This document shows, piece by piece, positions 13,301 through 23,878 of a DNA stretch of 64,000 nucleotides. The notes beneath the pieces were generated by a model. That model ran no database searches, was not told where the DNA came from, and saw only the letters and a program-made list of their open reading frames with translations. A program made the position numbers and the translations under genes. The DNA comes from Lithospermum erythrorhizon (Eukaryota > Streptophyta > Magnoliopsida > Boraginales > Boraginaceae): positions 496,001 through 560,000 of the forward strand of contig JADFUC010001357.1 of assembly GCA_019722365.1 (NCBI GenBank), given 5' to 3'. Each line of letters starts with the position of its first letter. Position 1 is the first letter of the stretch.

Positions 13301-16300
13301 TGCAGAAGAAGATCACAATGGAGTCTTGAATATTGTAATGTATTATAATTTCTTGGAAGGTATAACTTGGCTCATTGAATAGTAAATTTCTCTCATCAAT
13401 AGTAGTGAGGAGATACATCTATAATTGGGCACAAAGAAAATGCTAATCAATCAAGTACCTTAAACGTACAATTAAGTATCTGAAATATGTGGTAGGCTAT
13501 CTAACAGAGCCTTGTGTGCTTAACATTCTAACAATATTTTCCTTTGATTGGCATGATACTCTATATTCATGCTTCTATAATCTGCTTCCCTGTGGGCTAC
13601 CACATATATAGGACAAATGACATTCCTTTAAATCCGATATTAGAAATATAAGTGATTCATATATTGGAAAAATGATTTGTTGAAATAACCTTGAATTGTA
13701 AAATGTGGCACAATTTAATTCTTGAATGGCTTGTAACTGGACCAGAAATATAGATTTCTTTGTTGACCAAAAAACCAACACTTGCCGGAGAAAAGAAGAA
13801 ATGACCTTACTGCACTTCAACTTTGTGTGCATATAGTTAGCCTTTAACTGGAATGATCCTTAGATACAAATTTCTAAATTTGGTGCCCACTAAAAAAATT
13901 CTACTAATAGATATATGGATTATCTTTCTTGGTATTTGTTGTTGTTATTGTTGTAAATTAAGTTTCTTTGGATTTCTATAGATAGTGAGAGATATATTTC
14001 CCAATGAACTAAAGAGAACCAACTGATGTTGAGTCAATATGGTCCTTTTGCATGCTTTATGATGTTGTGGTTCCATCTGTTGATGAAATTGTTTACTTCT
14101 TTTTATCTGAAATCGTTTTCTGCTTTTTACCTCTCTTCCTGGCAGTGGGTTTACAGCATGCAACATCGCGAAGGTCATGCATGGAGAGCGTATTGGTACA
14201 CTTTTTCATAGAGATTCACATATGTGGACACCGTTAACGGAGGTGGGTGCACGAGAGATGGCAGTTGCAGCTCGCGAGTCTGCTCGAAAGATTCAGGTGC
14301 TGATAATTTTCTTTACTGGTGCATGATTTGCTTCTATTGATGAACTGTAATTTCCCTTAGTCATTTACTTTTCTGGATAAACTGATGATTCCCGAGGAAT
14401 AAGAATCTTACTTGATATTGCCTTACTTTAGAGCCTATCATCACAAGAGAGGAGACAAATCTTACTTGATATTGCTGATGCGCTGGAAGAAAAGGAAAGT
14501 TTAATAGCGCTCGAGAATAAAAAAGATGTTGATGCTGCTCGCCAAGCTGGATATAATGAATCATTGATTGCACGTTTACGTTTGAAGCCAGGCAAAGTTA
14601 GTTGCAATTGTCAATCCCTGATTTCATTTTACAATTTGCTGAACCTCTTGTTGTGTGCATTCCTGTAACGACATGAAAAAGAATCAAATTGTTTAATATC
14701 AATTGAAATGATTATGTCCAGATCACTGCCCTTGCAAATTCAGTGCGTACTCTTGCTGACATGGAAGATCCCATTGGTCATGTTTTGGATAGAACAGAGG
14801 TGAGCGGACTATTCAGGGTTAAATTTATGACATGAATTGTCCCGAAAGTTTTGCTTATGAACATGCTAAAAACAGATCTTTTCATGTAATTTACACAAAC
14901 GGTTGCTTCCTTAGAGAACTATCTAAATCAAAAGGCTGCCCGCCTTTAGAGTGCATAGTTATTTTACCTAATTAGGGGCTCATGCTTGAGCATCTCTAAG
15001 TGTGACACAGTAAGTTAAGCTTAGCATTAGACATAAACAATGTAAATAGTAGGTTCTGTGTTAAATACTCTGATCTTTCATATGTTGAAGAGAGGAAAAT
15101 TATGAAGGTGAGATCAATGACTAAATTTGGGGTCATATATTACTTCGACACTTAGTGTATTTTCACAACTTTTTATTTACCTATTTGCTGTCCGTATTAT
15201 TAAAGCTTTCTCTGAACTGTAGCTTGCAGAAGGCCTTACATTGGAAAAAATATCGCGTCCACTTGGTGTTCTTTTGATTGTTTTCGAGTCTCGTCCTGAT
15301 GCGTTAGTTCAGATACTATAGCTTCTGTTATTCACTTATTCCATTACAGTCTATAAATAGAATATAGTACAATTTGATCTTAGTATTTCGCTGCATTTTG
15401 GAAAGAGGATGTTCCTTTACTCTAATTTGTCTTGAGGACACTAAGATGTATGATTTTGCAAGTGAGTTCATTCAGATGACGCCCTGCTGAATAGATGATT
15501 ACTTGTGTCTGCTATTGTACCTAATGAAAGCTTGCTTAATGCCCCCAAAATTTGTGCTTTACATGTGTGTACATCATACATTTGAGAGAAGGGGGTCATG
15601 ATTTTAAATATAAGCATAGATGTAGTTTGTCTCTGAAGTTTACCTTGTTCTCTTTTAAGATCATTGTTAATATTTTACCTCTGTAATACTTTGTTTTGAT
15701 TTTGTATCTGCATGTTTGCTTTTTAGTTGACAAACTTATTAGCAATTAGTTAAGATTTTAGTTTTATATATTCACTCGCTGTGTAGGTGATAACTGAAGC
15801 ACTTCCAAATTCTGTAGGTGAAGGGTTAATTGGTCTTGTTACTTTAAGAGAAGAAATTCCTGATCTGCTTCAGGTAAGTGAAGACTGCTAGATGATATGT
15901 TTGCATCTCTTTTTGTTATCTAACTGATTTCATATATCCAGCTTGATGATGTGATAGATCTTGTGATTCCACGAGGCAGCAATAAACTTGTTTCACAAAT
16001 AAAAAACTCGACGAAAATACCTGTTCTTGGTCATGCAGGTTAGGAAGCTTTCATCAACGACTTGACTTCTGAGTCCATAACCTTTCCAGTGGCATTGATA
16101 GTTCTTGGCCCTGATGAATCTTTATTTCTTTCTGATCAGATGGTATTTGTCATGTTTATGTTGACAAGTCAGCTAACGTGAATATGGCAAAGGAAATCGT
16201 TGTTGACTCAAAGCTGGACTATCCTGCTGCCTGCAATTCTATGGTATGCTATTTCTATATTCATAGGAGTAATGTGCCCTAGAAGTTTTAATAGGTGACA

Positions 16301-17711
16301 CTTATATAATTGAGAATGCATAATAACTAAGCTTGGTGCAATGACAGAATCGGATATCTGCCTTTGCAGGAAACACTTCTTGTACACAAGGAATTATCAA
16401 CTACTAATGATTTCCAAGACTTCATTTTGGAACTCAAACAAGAAGGTATAGTTAAGAATGTATCAAATAGCTCGTTGTTAGAAGATTAAGTTTATATAAA
16501 TCTTTTGAAAGATTGAAATGAACTCAAATCAGATTCCCTTATCTATCATGTTCTTTTTGTTGAGTACTGGTTTGAGTAGTACTTAACATCATTAAAAGTT
16601 GAATTCACTTTGACAGTGCAGCAGTGAAAAAAACTAAAACAAAATGCATTGAGTTTGCTGTTTTTTCCGCCGTCGATTGCAGGTGTAACTCTATATGGTG
16701 GCCCCAAAGCGTGTGCACTCCTGGATATTCAAGAGACACATACATTTCATCACGAATACAGTTCTAGCAGTTGTGCAATTGAAATTGTTGACGATGTTCA
16801 TGCTGCCATAGAGCACATAAATCAGCATGGAAGGTAAGCCGATTTCCAATGTGTTCTTACCTCTGCATATATTTCCTAAATAGTATCTGACTATTGTCTA
16901 CTTTTCTACTCAGTGGCCATACTGAGTGCATTGTTGCTGAAGATCAGGAAGCTGCTGAATGTTTCTTACGTCAAGTTGACAGGTCACCTTTGATGGCCTC
17001 TTGAAATCTAAAATCTCATAGGATAATTATTATTCTTGCAATAATGTCTATCCAGTTTTAAGTAGAGCACTCCATATGTCATTTTTATATACCAAAAGGC
17101 TCCCTGCAGTCAGAATGCTTACAGTGTTGGCCTGTGGCCATCCCTGAAGGCATTCCTGGCCTGGAATGGGGATTGGATCCAAACCTACCTAAATTTTGAA
17201 ACCAAATGATTGAAAATATAGTGCTAAACTCGGGTACAATTTTATCTGACTTTAAACTTTGCCTCAACAGTGCTGCTGTTTTTCACAATGCAAGCACACG
17301 GTTTTGTGATGGAGCACGCTTTGGCCTTGGAGCGGAGGTTTGTATTGATCCACTAAATAAATCTTCCATACATTCGCGGTATCATTCGACCTCACTCTTG
17401 TTTCTTAGGTTGGGATAAGCACAAGCAAAGTTCACGCCCGAGGTCCAGTTGGGGTTGAAGGGCTTTTAACAACTCAATGGTAATCCTTACATTCAAAGAT
17501 GGTGATTATAACACTAGGAAATAATTTGGAATCTCAGCATCCAATGTCCGCATTTTTGCACTCTAATTAGTAATGCGATTCTGTATGTTTGTATTGCTTA
17601 ACCTTTGGTGTCATGACCTTCTCCGTGAATAGGGTGCTTCGAGGAAGTGGGCAAGTCGTTAAGGGTGATGCGGGGGTGAATTACACCCACAGGAAGATAT
17701 GTATCGAATAA
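10336..17711 (+). CDS. P5CS: Delta-1-pyrroline-5-carboxylate synthase, 19 exons, one conserved exon absent
   Basis: Bifunctional enzyme of proline synthesis: glutamate kinase, then glutamyl-phosphate reductase. Exons: 10336-10386, 11426-11497, 12246-12349, 12430-12532, 12605-12766, 12861-13138, 14146-14296, 14432-14596, 14722-14799, 15223-15312, 15787-15873, 15942-16038, 16140-16243, 16370-16445, 16683-16833, 16914-16982, 17271-17337, 17409-17479, 17633-17711. All junctions are GT-AG and in phase except after exon 10. Seen: kinase motifs [29 protein letters not shown]; Phe125 (equivalent of the feedback-control Phe of Vigna P5CS); reductase catalytic Cys in YPAACNS (about residue 511). The model gives 684 residues against about 717 normally. 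The missing ~29 residues (family IASLA..RSGNGLLLKGGKEA..) bind NADPH. Exon 10 ends ALVQ followed by AT, not GT, and reads into TAG at 15319-15321. Kinase may survive; reductase probably not. Confidence 0.9.
10437..10793 (+). repeat. Direct repeat inside P5CS intron 1
   Basis: Copies at 10437-10583 and 10659-10793 share gatgaaatgagttt, ctaggggattaactctgttt, accttttagtttca and acaagatttttatt blocks. The 75 bp between them includes a tRNA A-box-like piece (ttagtccagtggccacggc). The copies differ at about one base in ten. Confidence 0.8.
14394..14475 (+). repeat. Partial duplication of the start of P5CS exon 8
   Basis: The 3' end of intron 7 (14394-14421) repeats exon 8 bases 14449-14475, with the identical core aatcttacttgatattgc 54 bp apart. 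The upstream copy lacks a usable reading frame and is spliced out in my model. It could confuse read alignment here. Confidence 0.75.
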
Positions 17712-18577
17712 CTTCAAGTAACAGGGATATGGTATAGCTTATATGTTTCTGCAGTCACCAGTTCCATTCTGCTCTACAATGTTTATTTTCTATTTAAAAC
17801 AAACCAATGTGTTGATTATAACCATTTTATGCAGGTGCATGAAACATCTTTCAGTAGCTCCTCTTGTTGGTCATCTACATTGGAACCTTCTTTACCACAC
17901 ATTCTTATTAAAGGGGTTTAATCAACACATAAGTAATTGTTCTACATATTAGCTTGCAGCTTACTGCTATTATCAGGAAAGAGAAGATTAATATAGGCTA
18001 CCGACACTTATATTTGATCTACACATTGGGAATTATGTACCAAGAGCTTGCTTTCACTATGTATCAATGTATCATCACTATCATGGAACATAGAAGTTGC
18101 ATCAACTGAGTCAAATTAAATTTCGCAATAGTGCCTGTTTTTAAACATTAAAAACTACTCCATCTCTCAAGATCGTTCATTTTACTTTTTTGGGATTTAT
18201 CAAATTAATAAAATTCGACTTAATCGATTCATATACCTTTAATTACTCCAACGTAATGATACCTAATTAACTCACAAAGTATAAAATATATGAATAAAGC
18301 CAATATAATCAAAAACAAGCTGGTAGTTAACGATTATTCAACGTTAATAAGAAGTTTAAAAATATTATATATATATACTTCACAAAATATTAACAAATTA
18401 AATTTAAACGCCAATATATTAAAATTAAAATCTACCATCTTTTACATGTGAGTAATTCATTATCTCCACAATCTACAATTGTCTTTCTTTTTTAGACCAC
18501 CAACTAGCATGGAAACAACACTCTGCACTAATTGGATAGCTTACATGAGAAACTAGATCTCTCAGCTCAGTTGATAA
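17712..18577. other. P5CS 3' flank and intergenic
   Basis: The first ~350 bases are mixed-composition sequence likely including the P5CS 3' UTR. From about 18120 on it is AT-rich with no gene. A half-element resembling a MITE end (actccatctctcaagatcg) sits near 18158. Confidence 0.4.
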
Positions 18578-18837
18578 TTACTCCCTCCTATACTTAATAA
18601 GTTGGTTATGTTGTTTTGCCTCATTCAAATTATAAGTCGCTTAATCTATTTTTATATATTTTGTTTATATACCTTAATTAAGGAAAACCAAGACAATGAA
18701 TGGTACCATAAAATCAAAAAGAAATATTTGAATTATTATTATTAAATTAAGCCTAAAATTTATCAAATTATTTACTATCTAAATAAATAATAATAATAAT
18801 ATAACTGAATCTATATTAATAGGAGGAAGTAGTAATT
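18578..18837. mobile_element. Stowaway-like MITE
   Basis: The left end taattactccctcctata is an imperfect inverted match of the right end ataggaggaagtagtaatt. About 260 bp, no coding capacity, AT-rich core including a TAA run. The CTCCCTCC-type ends fit the Tc1/mariner-derived Stowaway class with TA target sites. Confidence 0.7.
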
Positions 18838-19440
18838 TATTGATCTTATCTCATTCCTGAAGCTTGAAGAAATGAGCAAGTTGTCAAACTACATGATTGT
18901 GATTAAATATTTGTATATGGTTCAAGTTGATAAATGAATCTTTCTCATTAATTTATATTGTGCCTATTATATAAAATTGTCTAGAGTAAGAGTAAAATCA
19001 TTAAACGATTCCTAATACTAAGACGTTTCAGACTTTGGCCTCTAATAAGATTATCGCATCGGCCATTGTGAAGCGAGACAAAAACCAGATTTCGATTCCA
19101 AACTATTTCCTGCTGAATCTCACTATCAGCTACGCCGGCCCCTGACACAAAGATTTTGGCCCCCAAACTAACGCCACATTTAACTTTAATGCCCAGATTT
19201 AACTTTAAACTCCAATGACCAAAGTCAAGAATTTTCAAGTACATTTACAATAATTAAACTGCTACTATAATATTATCGGCGACTCAAAATATAACTCGAC
19301 AAAGTATCGTTTAATCATTTCACAATTATCATCTCAGAATCATTTCTACAATTATCTAGAGAAGTACTAAAGTAAACAGTTGACTATTTTGCAAGCAAGT
19401 TGATAAATGAATACTCCGTATTTGTCATTATTACCTTCTT
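18838..19440. other. Intergenic, no gene seen
   Basis: No recognised element. An 87-codon minus-strand frame (18981-19244) lacks any known motif. The tail of this stretch is the upstream region of the knottin gene. Confidence 0.5.
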
Positions 19441-19448
19441 AATGTGCC

Positions 19449-19456
19449 TATATATA
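19449..19456 (+). promoter_or_regulatory. TATA box of the small-peptide gene
   Basis: TATATATA, 76-83 bases before the ATG at 19532. The spacing leaves a short leader of roughly 45-50 bases, which is usual for small secreted-peptide genes. Confidence 0.55.
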
Positions 19457-19531
19457 GTTCGTCTTCTACAAGGGAATGTACTCAAAATAAACAGTTCACT
19501 CCCAGATTGCCAATAATATATACCTATCGTC

Positions 19532-20323
19532 ATGGATAAGTTAATTACACTTTTCATTCTCATTTTGGTTGCTACAGGTTAGCCTAAAACCCCTTTATTT
19601 TATTTATTTATTTTTCAATAGGACTGTACATGAATTTATTAACTTATTTGACCTCTAGCCATTCTTATTACATTGAGTCTAAATTAAATGTTTGTTTTTC
19701 CCTAACTAAAACAAACTCTTATTAGTGTCTATGCATTCCCAGTAATCCATTTCAATTTTTCAAAACCGTAACCTTAATTATGAACTATTTTTATAATTAA
19801 TATGCTAATAAATATAAAACTTGATATCATTAGAGTAGCTTATTATAAGAATATTTACATAATATATTTGTTTTTGTAATTTTTCATAATACAATTAAAA
19901 TAAGTATGCACGATAAAATCTTCAGCTGAAAAATCGAACAAGTATTAATAAGTTGAATAAACTTATAACTTTTAAGTCTAAGAATAATACTTCTATGACT
20001 TCCATCAAAATTGTTTAATAATGGTTATATTTCTGGTAAGTATTAAATCGAATATGCAGGGTTTTTTCTTCTTCTTATAGACCATTAAAGTAAGGCCGGA
20101 TTTTACTCCATAGTAAACATTATATAGCGTATGAATATATATAATTTTACGAGAATACTAAAATATTAGTATCTAAATTATTGATGCAGCAATTATTGCT
20201 CAAGCTTCCGCATGTTATGAGCAGTTCCAATATTGCGTTTATGATGATGAGTGCTGCACTGGAGCCTGTGACCTTAATTATGGACAAGGAGGTGGATTTT
20301 ATGGCATGTGCATCAATACGTAA
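19532..20323 (+). CDS. Secreted knottin-type cysteine-rich peptide, 59 aa
   Basis: Two exons (19532-19577 and 20190-20323) join in phase 1 across a 612 bp GT-AG intron. The first ~23 residues (MDKLITLFILILVAT.. to about ..AQASA) form a typical signal peptide. The mature part has six Cys in order C-X6-C-X5-CC-X3-C-X13-C, the inhibitor-cystine-knot arrangement, with a Gly-rich GQGGGFYG loop before the last Cys. Known plant peptides with similar spacing are the Mirabilis/Phytolacca antimicrobial peptides (C-X6-C-X8-CC-X3-C-X10-C). Two acidic residues precede the CC pair, unlike those basic peptides, so an antimicrobial role is only a guess; enzyme inhibition is another. The intron after the signal-peptide exon is usual for such genes. 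It is too short to appear as one open frame. Confidence 0.8.
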
Positions 20324-21289
20324 CAACGTAATATAATCAATGTGATTATTTTTACTCACCAAAAATTGATAGACGCTTCATCTTTTTATAATTTTTTAAT
20401 CAAAATTTTACACTACAAATAATGTGTAATTATCAACATGTATTGGATGGGGATGACAACCGTGTGCTAAAAGAACTTTATTATGGTTCATATTGAATAA
20501 AATGTTGTCGTTAATAATTGTATCGTTTTTCCCCCTATGTTTAGTTTATGATTTGTGTGTGTTTTAGTCAAAATTTTTTAATGTGCGTGTTTGAGTCGTC
20601 TATTTCTACTATCTTTTGTCAAAAGAATAAATCTTTTAAATAAAACGAAATGGAGTTAAAGATACATCCAAATACAGTCTCATTCATCGAAAATATCCTC
20701 GGGAAAATGGGGACCGGACAGCATGAATTACCACCATATACTAACCATATTTCATGATAAATTAATTCAAACTGCCCTTCCATTTTCAATGATCGGTGAG
20801 CTCATAATACTCAACCTCGCCTATTGTGCCTAAATTCTTCTATAACATCTCAAACCAAACACAAAATAAAAAGTCATTGCTACATACTCCTGCCAACAGA
20901 TGATGAAAACTCCTGTCAAATTAAAGAACCTTATTACCAAAGAAAAGGTTTAATCAATGACTTTAATTAAAACAACTAATCGAAACTAGCTTCGTCCGAT
21001 GAGCAAGTGGGCATCAACCTTTTCTAAAGAACTAAGAAAGGAGATTATGGATTGACTATTACGTAATCGATTTCTCAAACCTGTGATAAAACTTACACTC
21101 TTTGAATTTTTTACTCTAATATTTTAATTTCATGAATACTTTATCTAAATAATTTTAAATATAATGTAAAAATTACAATAAAAGATGACGTCCATAAAGA
21201 GAGATACTATACTTAAAAGTTATAAAATAAAGCATATTATTTAACTTATACCCATTATAATAATAATAATACTTACATAAATAATAAAT
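20324..21289. other. Intergenic, no gene seen
   Basis: The first ~200 bases are the likely 3' UTR of the peptide gene. The rest is AT-rich and unassigned, ending in TAA-rich sequence at the edge of the repeat that follows. Confidence 0.5.
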
Positions 21290-21925
21290 AATAATAATAA
21301 TTCTATAAAAATTATATATGATTATTTAACTAAAGACCTATTATAATAACAATAGTTCTACATAAATATATTCTGTTTCTAAACGATTGTCCACTTTTTG
21401 TCTTGATATTGTATTCTTTGGAACTTGAATCGAGGATATTTAGAAATAGACAGATAATACTTAATGTAAAACTATATCATTGAAAATATATCATATTATT
21501 TCCATTTATATACTTTTTATCAAATATTATACAACACAACATATTTAATAACAGTTGAAAAGGTAATAACTAATAAAAAGTCAAAAGTTGACAATCTTTT
21601 TAGAACGGATTTGAGTATTATTATTTGAACGAACATCAATTATTTAAAGATTAAAATGACATATACAAGTTAAAACTATATCACGAAAGGAGTAATAATT
21701 AATAATATATAATATATAAGACATATTTCTAGAATCAATCACGAAAAGCTTATACATTTAAAATCAATTAAAAATAATCAGGTTATTCAATGCATACTGA
21801 ATCATTAACACATGCACCTAAGTCTAAAGTATTAAATAATCGAGCTTTATCAAAAAGTTTTATTTAATTATTATAAAAGATATATATGTCGTTGCCACTA
21901 TTATAAAGTATATATTGATGAAAAA
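21290..21925. repeat. Host repeat copy A, split by a MITE
   Basis: Shared with 45755-46300: aatagttcta, ttattattt, taaagattaaaatgacatat, aatcaatcacgaaa, an aataatc..gttattcaa block, gaatcatt and ctat.ataaagtatatat in the same order. Copy A is interrupted at 21370-21619 by a MITE absent from copy B at that position. Confidence 0.7.
21370..21619. mobile_element. MITE inserted in host repeat copy A
   Basis: Left end ttctgtttctaaacgattgt followed by ccactttt; right end, read in reverse complement, gives aatactcaaatccgttct, then a gattgtcaactttt stretch. These are imperfect inverted repeats of the widespread plant 'ACTCCCTCCGTTTC..TTGTC' type. No coding capacity. Confidence 0.6.
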
Positions 21926-23606
21926 TATAAAAATTTGTTCATAACTCATAAAAAATAACATGTAAAACTTGTTCATAATCATAAAAATAACATACAGAAC
22001 ATCTCGCTAGTCAGATAAGAATCTAAACTACATAAAATATATATTCATACACTTCACTAAAGCAGATATAAATTTAAATATCACTTATTTCCGTGATTAT
22101 TTATTTTAAACCATCTATATCATACATCACCTGTGTTGAGATATAGTCTTTAGTAGTTTAGATTAAATTTCTATAACTATGAATATGTGATTACGAATTG
22201 TTTGAATTCATTGGATCAAAACTTTCACAACTTCAGAAGAGTGAAATTGTTGTAATTTCTAATTTAAATCGGCTATCTCCAAATTTATCGAGTCTTAGAC
22301 ACAATGAACTTAGCCAAACCTAAGTTTAACTACACATTTAGTATATAGTAACATAATACTTTAATTATTTATATAGTAATAATTAATTAAATTAAAATAG
22401 ATGAAATATTGTTTGTATATTATTATGTTAATTGAAGCTTTAAGTGTTAAAAATTGTCAGTTTATTGAACGATGAACCTTTAGTTATCTGTGTTGTCCAA
22501 CCTGTTGGCTAGTCTCCTTCAGCTTACAATGATCATCTTATATCTTCATCTAAACTCAAAGAGGGAGCTAAACCTTGATCCAGACACAAAAAACAGTTTT
22601 TTTTACACCCTCTTTTTATTCTTCTTTTCTTTTTCGAAGTTTTTTACTACGTTTTATCATGCTTTATTGCACGCTTTCAATATTTACGCATGTTTGCTTA
22701 TACTCAAAGCCTTGCCGATCAATAATATCATGGTATATTTTTAAAAAATTATAATATTATTTATTCTATTAAAATATTATTTGATTTTTGAAATATAAAA
22801 AATATTTTGTCAAATTTAATTAATTTTCATGTCAATTGTCAGAGAATCATAAATTTAATAACTATATACGAAATAAATAAAAGTTAAAACGAAAAATATG
22901 ACGGAGATATGACGGAAATGACGCTGGGCTTATGAAAGAATTGACACCCTGATTATTCATGAAGATCATCTATTTTAGTTTTGTTTCATTCGATTTTGAA
23001 GAGATTTGTCATAAGAGAGTATCTTATAAAAAAATATATCACCAGTTAGCTGACATGTGAATTTTCATTATTATAGTTTCATCAAGTATTATACAATACA
23101 AACAAAAATATTTACACAAACAAGAGACAGAATGAAAATTAAAAGTCGACAATCTATGACAGGATTACTTTGTTTCGGCCATATGGTGCCGGTAATTATT
23201 CGACAAAGGCTAAGCTGATGCTGGGTTACGAAAAGTTGTAAGATCAAATTGATACTGTAACAATCGCTATGATCTTTAGTAGAGAACCAAAAGATTACCT
23301 TTTCGATGGATTTCTAGTTCATTGAGATACATCACTTGACCAGACTCTTTAAGTCTAATATATTCCGAATCGTTTGGACCTTATTCGGACATAGACATCA
23401 TTTTGGACCCATAATTATTTCATCACTGATTGAAAATATGACCAGAAGGATATTTTTTATATCAATGGAATCGTATCGTTATTGTCCTTTGTTGACCAAG
23501 AGATTTCACATTAATAAGTCAACGTTTTTATGATGGAGAATTGTAGATGAGATTGAAAACAGTGCGACATCTAACGCTAACGTAGCTCCTTTCCTCGTTG
23601 AATAAT
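21926..23606. other. Intergenic, no gene seen
   Basis: AT-rich. It includes the third copy of the 4.2 kb repeat (22079-22195) and a solitary MITE-type end near 23085-23165 (attatacaatacaaac, later gtcgacaatctatgac). The open frames at 22490-22744 and 23336-23533 have no recognisable features. Confidence 0.5.
22079..22195 (+). repeat. Third copy of the 4.2 kb dispersed repeat
   Basis: Shares with 4309-4425 the blocks tttaaaccatc, tatatcataca, atatagtctttagt, gtttagatta and tttctataactat.aatatg. Same orientation. The middle block (actaaagtgaat) is degraded here. Confidence 0.7.
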
Positions 23607-23747
23607 ACTCCCTCGTTTCCATAAAAATTGTCTCCACTTTCACTTTTTTTTTTCTTATTTTACCATCAATGTGTTTCTTTTCAAATTTTAAAAGTCAAAA
23701 CTAAATATGGAATAATATATTATGAGAATGAAGGAAGGAGGGAGTAA
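23607..23747. mobile_element. Short Stowaway-like MITE
   Basis: Left end tactccctcgtttccat, right end gaaggaaggagggagta, about 140 bp apart and inverted to each other. Flanking TA fits a Stowaway target. It lies about 130 bp before the ankyrin gene's ATG and may form part of its promoter. Confidence 0.65.
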
Positions 23748-23878
23748 TTTTATCAAGATATGTGTTGTTATATTTATGCAATATTATTACTAAAGATAGT
23801 CTATTATTTTCACTATTTCATTCATTCCGCTACAAAACCAAAGAAATAAATATCATAATTTATTGCAAAGTGATATTC

